A DNA stretch of 8,548 bases. It comes from Solobacterium sp. GTDB taxonomy: Bacteria; Bacillota_I; Bacilli_A; Erysipelotrichales; Erysipelotrichaceae. The position numbers were made by a program, and so were the translations under genes. Under the pieces are notes generated by a model, which was given only the letters and a program-made list of their open reading frames with translations, ran no database searches and was not told where the DNA came from. Positions 1-5,690 of this stretch are shown in pieces. Location: NCBI GenBank assembly GCA_017543005.1, contig JAFWEA010000311.1:1-8548 (forward strand). Direction: 5' to 3'. Within the stretch, counting starts at the first letter, position 1. Every line of letters starts with the position of its first letter.

Positions 1-567
1 CTGACGGCCGGCAAGCTGACAATGAACTTTGTCCGCGGTGATGAGGGCGATGAAGTCAATCCGCCGGTTGATTATGAACTGACCGGTGAGGATACGGCAG
101 AGTATGTGCTGGATCCGCATGACTATACTGTTAAGTTCACAGTCAGCGAAGAGGCAAGCGGAACCGTAAAGGTATATACCGGCGTGCCGAGTTACCAGGA
201 AGACGGACAGAATCCGATCATGAATTTCGTCGGCCGGTATGGCATCGAACGCTGCACAATCGAAATTGCCCCGGCAGGTACACCCGGCTGGGCTGAAGCC
301 ACGATCAACTGGAGAACCAGCGCAGCTGAAGTGAGCAGCTGGACCATGTCGGGACCGTTTGATCCGAAGACCCTGACCATTGCGTATGACAACTGTGTCA
401 AGACAGACTATGTATACGGGGAAGACGATAAAATTCAGTCTGAAGAAGTCGTATATGAAAACGGTACCGGCCGGATTACCTTCGATGAGACAGTTGGTCT
501 GCTGCTGACCTGGGAAGATGATCAGGAGAATATCGCGGCTGAAACTGTATTTGCATATGTTAACTGA
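1..567 (+). CDS. C-terminal part of an unknown, probably secreted or surface protein (5' end outside window)
   Basis: The reading frame is open from the first base (it begins L-T-A-G-K-L-T before the first Met at base 22), and no ribosome site is seen before that Met. The gene therefore probably starts upstream and this is its last 188 codons, ending in TGA. The visible protein is acidic and rich in beta-prone segments, Thr, Val and Tyr, with no membrane helix and only two Cys. It ends with the pattern YENGTGRITF, then GLLLTWEDDQEN. I recall this kind of ending from unnamed extracellular or lipoprotein domains of gut Firmicutes, but cannot name a family. Function is unknown. No hairpin terminator is evident before the next gene, so read-through into it is possible. 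Confidence is high that it is coding and low for the cellular location. Confidence 0.75.
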   Translation: MTAGKLTMNFVRGDEGDEVNPPVDYELTGEDTAEYVLDPHDYTVKFTVSEEASGTVKVYTGVPSYQEDGQNPIMNFVGRYGIERCTIEIAPAGTPGWAEATINWRTSAAEVSSWTMSGPFDPKTLTIAYDNCVKTDYVYGEDDKIQSEEVVYENGTGRITFDETVGLLLTWEDDQENIAAETVFAYVN

Positions 568-598
568 CGGAGAAGACGGATTCAGCGGATAATTTGTC

Positions 599-604
599 TA
601 TAAT
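599..604 (+). promoter_or_regulatory. Putative -10 box of the DUF3574-like gene
   Basis: A perfect TATAAT lies in an AT-rich patch within the 52-base gap after the first gene. No good TTGACA-like hexamer is found 16-18 bases upstream, so the promoter is uncertain. If used, transcription would start near 611, giving a leader of about 18 bases that contains the AAAGGA ribosome site. Confidence 0.35.
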
Positions 605-628
605 ATTCTGAAAGGACGGGTGCGGCAT

Positions 629-961
629 ATGGAAACGGTACGGCAGGCATCAATCTATATCGGGCTTAATGACGGTGATACCGGTGAGCAGAAATATGAT
701 ACGGAGAAATATATCTCCATTCTGAAAAATGTCTGCCGGAGTTATCATGTCGGCTTTTCGATGAACCGGATTCAGGGTGGATATTTCCATGATGACGGCC
801 GGTATGTCGAAGAGAATACGCTGGTATTGACACTGCTGGAAGTGCCGGATGAAACCGTCCGGGAGATCGCGAAGGATCTCTGCGCCTTTTTCAACCAGGA
901 GAGTGTCATGGTGACTTTTTCTTCTGCCGAAGTGAATTTTATCAGAGAGAGCATAGACTAG
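629..961 (+). CDS. Small DUF3574-like protein, function unknown
   Basis: A 110-residue soluble protein with no signal peptide or membrane helix. Its order of features resembles my memory of the DUF3574 family: an N-terminal strand with IYIGLNDGD, a middle GGYFHDDGRYVEEN segment, a hydrophobic strand LVLTLLE, a helix, then FNQESVMV and a final short strand. DUF3574 proteins have a ferredoxin-like small fold and no agreed function. Start choice: AAAGGA at 611-616 is 12 bases from ATG 629, which is rather far, and only 3 bases from an in-frame GTG at 620, which is too close. I prefer the ATG; using the GTG would add three residues. The stop is followed after 19 bases by the next gene, so the two are probably co-transcribed. 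The call rests on pattern memory alone. Confidence 0.7.
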   Translation: METVRQASIYIGLNDGDTGEQKYDTEKYISILKNVCRSYHVGFSMNRIQGGYFHDDGRYVEENTLVLTLLEVPDETVREIAKDLCAFFNQESVMVTFSSAEVNFIRESID

Positions 962-980
962 AATCTGCGGAGGAGAATAG

Positions 981-1406
981 ATGAATAAGTCACTTGCCCA
1001 GACAATCCTCGGACTTGTCGGGTTCTTCGAACTTCTGATCGGCATACTCACACTGCTGCTTGCGGCCGGCGCCGTACTCGGTTTCGGCGGTGTGATTGCC
1101 GGTACCATTGCAGAGGCGCAGATCGGTGTATCAGGTGTCAGTCTGCTGACCGCCGCCATCGTACTGATCGTCGAGGCAGTGATCCTGCTGGTTTCCGGCA
1201 GTGCCCTGCGCAGAGTGTCAAAAAACAGCCGGAAGTATAAATCCGCCTGGAATATTACGCTTGTATTCCTGATCATGGCGGTCATCAGGGCCGGCAACTC
1301 GTTTATGTCCGGCGGTATGGAGGCGCTGCGGGCAACCGGCGGTACCGTCATCTGGCATCTGCTGATACTGATGCTGGTTTCCAGCGTAAAAAAACAGAAT
1401 GCCTGA
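981..1406 (+). CDS. Small four-helix integral membrane protein, unknown function
   Basis: A 141-residue protein with GGAGGAG at 969-975, five bases before the ATG, so the start is secure. Four hydrophobic segments are visible, at about residues 8-30 (perhaps running on to 43 through a Gly-rich stretch), 54-74, 89-109 and 119-136. A basic loop (RRVSKNSRKYKS) lies between helices 2 and 3 and should face the cytoplasm by the positive-inside rule, so both ends would also be cytoplasmic. No catalytic motif is seen. It sits 19 bases after the DUF3574-like gene and ends in a convergent arrangement with the nucleotidase. The last codons form the left arm of a hairpin that appears to terminate the opposing gene, so its 3' coding end is under double constraint. 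I do not recognise the family. Confidence 0.8.
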   Translation: MNKSLAQTILGLVGFFELLIGILTLLLAAGAVLGFGGVIAGTIAEAQIGVSGVSLLTAAIVLIVEAVILLVSGSALRRVSKNSRKYKSAWNITLVFLIMAVIRAGNSFMSGGMEALRATGGTVIWHLLILMLVSSVKKQNA

Positions 1407-1418
1407 GCCGGCATTCTG
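1388..1418 (-). terminator. Rho-independent terminator for the nucleotidase gene (minus strand)
   Basis: Perfect 9-bp arms CAGAATGCC (1395-1403) and GGCATTCTG (1410-1418) enclose a 6-base loop. On the plus strand the hairpin is followed by mixed sequence. On the minus strand it is followed by seven U residues (A-run 1388-1394), so it reads as a terminator for leftward transcription. It overlaps the last codons and stop of the membrane-protein gene. Confidence 0.75.
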
Positions 1419-1435
1419 TCTGTAAGTATTTGCTG

Positions 1436-1461
1436 AAGGCATCTTCACAGATGCCTTTTTT
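1436..1461 (+). terminator. Rho-independent terminator for the 629-1406 gene pair (plus strand)
   Basis: Arms AAGGCATCT (1436-1444) and AGATGCCTT (1449-1457) with loop TCAC are followed by a T-run ending at 1461. The U-tract is present only for rightward transcription. It ends five bases before the stop codon of the convergent nucleotidase gene. Confidence 0.85.
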
Positions 1462-1466
1462 GATTG

Positions 1467-3158
1467 TTACTTGACGGTGATGCGGCCTTCGACATCGCTG
1501 TATTCTGCCGGGATGCCGTTGGCTTTGAAGTAATCCGTCAGGGCATCAATATCAATGGACCCGTACCGGACAATCGGCTTGCAGTCATAGAAGACCGTAT
1601 TGCCGTCACCGCGGTTGAACAGGACATAGTCCGTACTGCTGATCGTATAATTGCCTTCCGGATCAATCGGCACGTATTCGCCATCCTGCAGAATCATGAC
1701 ATCCTTCACCCGGCGCTCACCCTCAAACCCGGTAAGCATGCTGTTGTCATCAAAGACGGCCGGGGACGGGATCGAAGTGTCAATCGTATATTTCAGACCG
1801 GATACCTGCAGGAACCCCCCGAATTCACCGACCGCATTGCCGTCGAACGCATACAGTCCCTCGGTCCGGCTGGAACCGAATTCCAGCACATCGATGATCT
1901 GCTGGCCGGTGCATTCACAGGAAGCCAGGACATTCTGGAAGGGGAAGATATCCCGCAGGTTTCCGTAGGTGACTTCGCCCGCTGCCAGATTGTGCCGCAG
2001 GCCGCCGCCGTTGATGATGGCGACATCTGTATTCATGATGGACCGGACCGCATCGGCGCAATAGTTGCCGAGGTTTGTCTCCCGGCTGCGGGTCATGCGG
2101 ATGCCGTCCGCATCGGTCATGTTCAGCGCATAGTCAGCGGTGCCGACCGGCTGGGCCAGGATGGTGTTGAGTTCTTCTTCGGCTGCGGCGATGGCTGTTT
2201 CCATATCCGGATCGGTATGATCGTATTCGGAAATGAGCAGGGAACTGATTGTCCCGTCCTTGCCGATGATCAGCTCACCGGCATTCTGCATCTTCGTGCC
2301 GACGGAAGTCAGAAGGACATCTTCACCTTCGGCATTGGGATAGGCATCACCGATGATAACCGAATGGGAATGACCGTCAATCACGGCATCGATGCCGGTT
2401 GTCTTGTGAATCAGGGAAATCGAGTCGTAAGGCGTGTTGGCTGCGACCGAGCCGAGATGCGACAGCAGGATGACATATGCGGCTCCTTCTGCCCGGGCAT
2501 CGTCCACGGTTTTCTGGATCTGGGCAGCCAGGTCATCACCGTTATTGCCGGTATAGAAGTCATAGACGAATTCGCTGTTTTCCATGAAGTTGGTCGGGGT
2601 GGAAGTGGTTAGAGCTTCCGGGGTCAGGGCACCGATAAAGGCAATCTTCGTACCGTCACAGTCACGGATCACATACGGCGGGATGCCCTCAAAGACGCTG
2701 GTGCCGCTGCCGGTATACTTGCCGTTGGCAATGGCCATGTCAAATTCCCTTGAGCCCAGCAGTTCCTTCAGCCTGTCCATACCGTAATCGAATTCATGGT
2801 TGCCGAACGCAACGACATCATAATCCATCCGGTTCATCAGACTGATGATGGTGCTGCCGCGGGACATGCTGCCAAGGGTGCCGCCCTGCAGGAAGTCACC
2901 GCAGTCAACCAGGAAGGTGTAGGCGTGCTCAGCCCGGTTCTCATCGACCATGGCTTTCAGCGCCGGCAGACCGAGATTGTCGTCGACCCCGCAGTGGACG
3001 TCGCTGGTATAGAAAATATAAATATCATCCTGCAGTTCCGGTGCAGGTTCCGGGGTGGATTCAGCCGGTGAAGGTTCGGGTGCAGGTGCAGCCGGTTTGG
3101 CACATCCGGCACCCAGCATCACAGTCATTGCTGCTGCCATTAATATTTGTTTTTTCAT
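1467..3158 (-). CDS. Surface lipoprotein 5'-nucleotidase / 2',3'-cyclic nucleotide phosphodiesterase (UshA/YfkN-like)
   Basis: A 563-residue extracellular lipoprotein expected to hydrolyse nucleotides or related phosphoesters to nucleoside and phosphate. The signal peptide ends in the lipobox LGAGC with Cys19, followed by a Pro/Ala/Glu linker (about 20-43) that should act as a cell-wall spacer. The N-terminal metallophosphoesterase domain (about 45-300) shows every expected metal ligand: D53 and H55 in YTSDVHCG, D88 in VDCGD, N120 in GNHEFD, H234 in LLSHLG, and H263 and H265 in GHSH. H121 and D124 match the catalytic His-Asp pair of UshA. The C-terminal 5'-nucleotidase domain shows GGGLRHNLAAGEVTYGNL, then FPFQN, and FGGFLQVSGLKY for base binding. 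The ATG has AGGAGA (3165-3170) at a six-base spacing. There is no C-terminal LPXTG anchor, in line with lipid anchoring. It is transcribed alone, divergent from the acetyltransferase. Exact substrate is unknown. Confidence 0.93.
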   Translation of the reverse strand: MKKQILMAAAMTVMLGAGCAKPAAPAPEPSPAESTPEPAPELQDDIYIFYTSDVHCGVDDNLGLPALKAMVDENRAEHAYTFLVDCGDFLQGGTLGSMSRGSTIISLMNRMDYDVVAFGNHEFDYGMDRLKELLGSREFDMAIANGKYTGSGTSVFEGIPPYVIRDCDGTKIAFIGALTPEALTTSTPTNFMENSEFVYDFYTGNNGDDLAAQIQKTVDDARAEGAAYVILLSHLGSVAANTPYDSISLIHKTTGIDAVIDGHSHSVIIGDAYPNAEGEDVLLTSVGTKMQNAGELIIGKDGTISSLLISEYDHTDPDMETAIAAAEEELNTILAQPVGTADYALNMTDADGIRMTRSRETNLGNYCADAVRSIMNTDVAIINGGGLRHNLAAGEVTYGNLRDIFPFQNVLASCECTGQQIIDVLEFGSSRTEGLYAFDGNAVGEFGGFLQVSGLKYTIDTSIPSPAVFDDNSMLTGFEGERRVKDVMILQDGEYVPIDPEGNYTISSTDYVLFNRGDGNTVFYDCKPIVRYGSIDIDALTDYFKANGIPAEYSDVEGRITVK

Positions 3159-3176
3159 AGTCGTTCTCCTGCGTAA

Positions 3177-3206
3177 ATTATATAATTTCTAAAGATAATG
3201 TGTTAT
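3177..3206 (-). promoter_or_regulatory. Putative promoter of the nucleotidase gene
   Basis: On the minus strand a perfect TATAAT (3182 to 3177) lies 18 bases from ATAACA (3206 to 3201), which matches TTGACA at four of six bases. The start would fall near 3170, leaving a leader of only about 12 bases that begins at the ribosome site. Other AT-rich -10 choices slightly upstream are possible. Confidence 0.4.
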
Positions 3207-3207
3207 T

Positions 3208-3239
3208 TTGCCGGAAAAAGATTTGTCCGGTGATAGTAT
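3208..3239 (+). promoter_or_regulatory. Putative extended -10 promoter of the acetyltransferase gene
   Basis: TG-A-TAGTAT (3231-3239) has the form of an extended -10 element, with a weak TTGCCG at 3208-3213 some 20 bases upstream. The start would be near 3246. A short inverted repeat, CCGGA (3211-3215) and TCCGG (3226-3230), sits inside the promoter and could be an operator or chance. Confidence 0.3.
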
Positions 3240-3272
3240 TTCCGCATGATCAGTACGGACTGAGAGGCAGCC

Positions 3273-3869
3273 ATGAAACTGTTTGATGAATATCCGCTCG
3301 TGACGGACGGCCGGGTTATGCTGCGCCGGATCGTACCGGCAGATGCCGAAGCGCTGCAGGACTTAAGAACAGATCAGGAAGTATACAGATATCTTCCGAC
3401 TTTTCTCTATGAGCAGAAATATCCGGATGTCCATGAGGTGATCCGGCGGATGGATGAGGAATGCTTTCAGACAAAGGAATCGCTTCTGCTGGCTGTGTGT
3501 CTGACGGGGCAGCCGGAGGAACTGTGCGGGATTGCGGAGATCTACGCCTATGAGCCATGGCGGCGAAAGGCATCTATCGGCTACCGTCTGCGCCGCAGTT
3601 TCTGGGGCCGGGGGATTGCCACGGCGGTGGCCAGGCTGCTGCGGGAATACCTGTTCCACACGGTTCATCTGCACACGGTGACCGCCCATGTCATGACGGA
3701 CAACCGCTCATCTGCGGCGGTGCTCCTCAAGGCGGGTTTCCCGGAACGGTACAGCAATGTGCTGGAAGACTGGGGCCGGGATGTACCGGTACTGGTGGAC
3801 AAATATGTGCTGAAAGAGGCGGAAGACCTGGCTGAACAGACGGGCATCAAGATCGAAAACGAGATCTGA
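3273..3869 (+). CDS. GNAT-family N-acetyltransferase (RimJ/RimL type)
   Basis: A 198-residue cytoplasmic enzyme expected to move an acetyl group from acetyl-CoA to an amine, either a protein N-terminus or a small molecule. It opens with the family-typical strand LVTDGRVMLRRI and the following VPADAEALQDLR helix. Motif A is at about 102-122: IGYRLRRSFWGRGIATA, where the W-G-R-G-I-A-T loop binds the CoA pyrophosphate. The conserved DNRSSAAVLLKAGF (143-156) is motif B, ending in the usual Gly-Phe. The last 15 or so residues are an acidic tail outside the fold. GAGAGG (3262-3267) precedes the ATG by five bases. It is a single-gene unit divergent from the nucleotidase and followed by its own terminator region. 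The acceptor substrate cannot be deduced. Confidence 0.9.
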   Translation: MKLFDEYPLVTDGRVMLRRIVPADAEALQDLRTDQEVYRYLPTFLYEQKYPDVHEVIRRMDEECFQTKESLLLAVCLTGQPEELCGIAEIYAYEPWRRKASIGYRLRRSFWGRGIATAVARLLREYLFHTVHLHTVTAHVMTDNRSSAAVLLKAGFPERYSNVLEDWGRDVPVLVDKYVLKEAEDLAEQTGIKIENEI

Positions 3870-3961
3870 AGCAGTCGCTGAAGCATTTTTCACAAAAAAG
3901 TCACAATTTGTATCAGCACATGAAGTTGGCGGTTTGCGCGGTGTGAGGGTAAAGTGAGAAA

Positions 3962-3995
3962 AAGTGCTTCTGAAGGCATAAGGAAGCGCTTTTTT
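3962..3995 (+). terminator. Rho-independent terminator downstream of the acetyltransferase
   Basis: AAGTGCTTC (3962-3970) pairs with GAAGCGCTT (3983-3991), with one G-U pair, around a 12-base loop. A six-T run follows, ending at 3995. It lies about 92 bases after the stop codon, which is far for a simple 3' untranslated region. Confidence 0.75.
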
Positions 3996-4121
3996 CTGTC
4001 TGGAACACATATCCGGGCCGCTGAAAAACAAAATAGAATGTTATGCGGAAGCCCTGTATCATGCATGAATACTTATCTGCTTCGGACGTACCTCATTTGC
4101 GAAATCCGGCCAGTCTCGGTA

Positions 4122-4135
4122 TACTGAAATCAGTA
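4122..4135. repeat. Perfect 14-base palindromic dyad
   Basis: TACTGAAATCAGTA has 6-base arms around an AA centre. The centre is too short for an RNA hairpin, so if functional it is more likely a protein-binding site. It has no assigned regulator. Confidence 0.45.
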
Positions 4136-4143
4136 ATCCGCAG

Positions 4144-4164
4144 CCGTACATTCCAATTGTACGG
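4144..4164. repeat. Perfect 7-bp inverted repeat with 7-base spacer
   Basis: CCGTACA (4144-4150) and TGTACGG (4158-4164) are exact reverse complements spaced by TTCCAAT. The arm centres are 14 bases apart. There is no T-run after it, so it is not a terminator. It could be an operator for a dimeric regulator. Confidence 0.5.
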
Positions 4165-4269
4165 TCGTCTCACAGAATCATTCCAAGTGCCTGTTCCGTT
4201 TCCGAAGAAGCCGTTTTCATCATAATCGGTCTGACAGTATCTTCCCTGATCAATCTGAATGTCCATTAA

Positions 4270-4283
4270 TGTAAGCGGTTACA
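4270..4283. promoter_or_regulatory. cre-type operator (CcpA or LacI-family regulator) of the ABC importer operon
   Basis: TGTAAGCGGTTACA matches the Bacillota catabolite-responsive element consensus TGWNANCGNTNWCA at every position and is nearly a perfect palindrome (TGTAA/TTACA arms around GCGG). It is 32 bases before the ATG of the binding-protein gene, where a bound repressor would block the promoter or early elongation. Possible promoters upstream are TTTTCA (4214-4219) with TATCTT (4238-4243), or a -10 ATTAAT at 4265-4270 overlapping the site; I cannot choose between them. A local LacI-family regulator could use the same sequence. Confidence 0.75.
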
Positions 4284-4315
4284 CTGAGTAACGGACAACT
4301 AGAAGGGAGAATTGA

Positions 4316-5620
4316 ATGAAAAAGCTACTTTCAGCAATGCTTGCGGTCGCCCTGCTGGCAGGGTGCAGCAGCTCCTCATCCGGCGGGAATAATTCCGGCG
4401 GTTCAGAAACAGACGGCAAGATCGCTATCGAATTCTGGCTGGCCCAGGGCAACAATGTCATGGATCTTGTCAATGAAGAGATCACCAAGTTCAACGAATC
4501 TCAGGACAAGTATGTAGTCACTGCGGTCCAGCAGGAAAACTATGTCAAGACATTCTCGAACCTGCAGGCGGCAATTGCCGGCAAGAATGCTCCGGATGTT
4601 GTTCTTCTCGATACAGCACCGGCAAGACAGCTCTTTGAGAAAGGCGCTCTGGTACCGTTTGATGCGTTCCAGGAAGCCGATGCAGATTTCAACGCGGACG
4701 ATTTCTATGCCGTCTATGCCGATCAGGGAAAGTATACCGACGGAACAACGTTTGCCCGGCCGTGGTACGGCACCATTCAGATTGCCTACTACAGCGTGGA
4801 AGCGTTTGAAAAAGCAGGGGTTGACCCGGCTTCCATCAAGTCCTGGCAGGATCTGGTCGCGGTTGGCCCGAAGTTCAAGGATGCCGGCTACCAGTATGTC
4901 TGGGAACCGATGGGCGGCGACGCCAAGAACCTGATCGATGCTGCCTTCGCAAACGGGGCCAAGGTCTTCTCCGATGACGGAAAGACCGTAACGATCAACT
5001 CGCCGGAATGGGTTGAAGTCTGGGAAAGCTTCCGGGGCTGGATCCATGATGACAACTACATGCAGACGAAGTGGAACGGCATTGATGACTGGGTCTACTG
5101 GTATGACACCATCGATGATGTCATCGAAGGCAGAGCTGCCGGCTACACCGGCTCTCCGGTTGACTCCGTTGACTTCGACTTCAATGTCATCCGGCCGCTT
5201 GAACAGTTCGGCTGGAAGGACAACGTGTCCATGCCATGGGCTCAGGCTCTGATGCTGTGCATGCCGGCCGGCGGTTCGGAAGAAGAACAGCAGGGCGCGT
5301 ATGAATTCATCAAGTTCCTGACCAATCCGGAAAACCAGGCAGCCTATACGATGCTGACAACCTATCCGGCAGCCAACAAGAAGGTTACGGAAGTTCCGGA
5401 ATACCAGAAGTTCCTGGAAGAGAACCCGGTGGCGGCTGTCCTGCTGGCTCAGTCCGAGCATGCGGCTATTTACCCGGTTGATCCGACCGGCGGAAAGATT
5501 CTCGATGAATTGAACATTGCTGCGGAAAAGATCGAAATTGAAGGTGTTTCCGCTCAGGAAGCACTGGATGAAGCTCAGGCAAATGCCCAGATCGCTCTGG
5601 ATGAGGCCCTGGGGAACTAA
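4316..5620 (+). CDS. ABC importer substrate-binding lipoprotein (family 1, UgpB-like)
   Basis: A 434-residue extracellular receptor that delivers substrate to the two downstream permeases. The signal peptide ends in lipobox LLAGC with Cys17, then a Ser/Gly/Asn linker (18-34). The first lobe opens with IEFWLAQGNN and NESQDKYVV. It continues with LQAAIAGKNAPDVV and FARPWYGTIQIAYYSVEAF, the standard layout of family 1 binding proteins. The middle is rich in Trp and Tyr (about residues 230-260, with WNGIDDWVYWYDTIDD), as in carbohydrate-binding clefts. Near residue 336, NPENQAAYTMLTTYPA is the usual C-lobe helix, and the protein ends in an Ala-rich helix after SAQEALDEAQ. AAGGGAGA is five bases before the ATG. 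It is first in the operon and follows the cre-type operator. UgpB-like spacing of motifs hints at glycerol-phosphate substrates, but I cannot align the known ligand residues, so a sugar or oligosaccharide remains equally open. Confidence 0.92.
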   Translation: MKKLLSAMLAVALLAGCSSSSSGGNNSGGSETDGKIAIEFWLAQGNNVMDLVNEEITKFNESQDKYVVTAVQQENYVKTFSNLQAAIAGKNAPDVVLLDTAPARQLFEKGALVPFDAFQEADADFNADDFYAVYADQGKYTDGTTFARPWYGTIQIAYYSVEAFEKAGVDPASIKSWQDLVAVGPKFKDAGYQYVWEPMGGDAKNLIDAAFANGAKVFSDDGKTVTINSPEWVEVWESFRGWIHDDNYMQTKWNGIDDWVYWYDTIDDVIEGRAAGYTGSPVDSVDFDFNVIRPLEQFGWKDNVSMPWAQALMLCMPAGGSEEEQQGAYEFIKFLTNPENQAAYTMLTTYPAANKKVTEVPEYQKFLEENPVAAVLLAQSEHAAIYPVDPTGGKILDELNIAAEKIEIEGVSAQEALDEAQANAQIALDEALGN

Positions 5621-5641
5621 GCAGTAACGCTGTTATCTACG

Positions 5642-5677
5642 GCAGCCGCAGCCTGGCTGCGGCTGCTTTCCTGTTTT
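5642..5677 (+). terminator. Intercistronic hairpin between binding-protein and ATPase genes (partial terminator / mRNA stabiliser)
   Basis: GCAGCCGCAG (5642-5651) pairs perfectly with CTGCGGCTGC (5657-5666). An extra C-G pair closes a three-base loop, making an 11-bp GC-rich stem. The following bases, TTTCCTGTTTT, form only a broken U-tract. Such hairpins after a binding-protein gene often cause partial termination or protect the upstream mRNA from 3' exonucleases, giving more receptor than permease. Confidence 0.75.
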
Positions 5678-5678
5678 G

Positions 5679-5685
5679 AAAGGAG
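5679..5685 (+). promoter_or_regulatory. Ribosome binding site that fixes the ATPase start
   Basis: AAAGGAG is five bases before ATG 5691. An in-frame TTG at 5676 lies upstream of, and directly next to, this site and so cannot be the start it serves. Confidence 0.85.
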
Positions 5686-5690
5686 TACCT

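Larger units (their letters stand above)
3870..4315. other. 446-base intergenic region with regulatory structure and no convincing gene
   Basis: This stretch separates the acetyltransferase from the ABC importer. It contains the 3' region and terminator hairpin of the acetyltransferase (to 3995), a possible short transcript unit, two perfect dyads (4122-4135 and 4144-4164), and the cre-type palindrome (4270-4283). It also contains a ribosome site, AAGGGAGA at 4303-4310. Short open frames exist on both strands (4043-4225 plus, 4093-4266 minus), but neither has a ribosome site or a recognisable motif. Confidence 0.6.

Noticed and set aside
1464..2612. Long open frame (382 codons) on the plus strand opposite the nucleotidase
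   Set aside because: It is antisense to a gene with complete catalytic motifs, has no ribosome site, and its protein shows no domain. Strong C/G bias at third codon positions of the true gene removes stops from the opposite strand.
3942..3966. Repeated GTGAG / AAGTG elements resembling an MraZ-type box
   Set aside because: Spacing is irregular, no mraZ or cell-division gene follows, and the stretch runs into a terminator stem.
4043..4225. 60-codon plus-strand open frame in the same intergenic region
   Set aside because: There is no ribosome site, the composition is unlike the neighbouring genes, and it overlaps the dyads.
4093..4266. 57-codon minus-strand open frame starting at ATG 4266, with a Gly/Asn/Thr-rich stretch
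   Set aside because: It has no ribosome site before the ATG, spans both dyads, and shows no known motif. It might be a gene remnant, but the evidence is too thin to annotate.
4403..5461. Long open frame (352 codons) on the minus strand inside the binding-protein gene
   Set aside because: This is a shadow of the real lipoprotein gene for the same compositional reason; the product has no recognisable features.
5676..5690. TTG at 5676 as an earlier start for the ATPase
   Set aside because: It lies in front of the AAAGGAG site that clearly serves ATG 5691, and family proteins begin at the MAEIIL-type strand.
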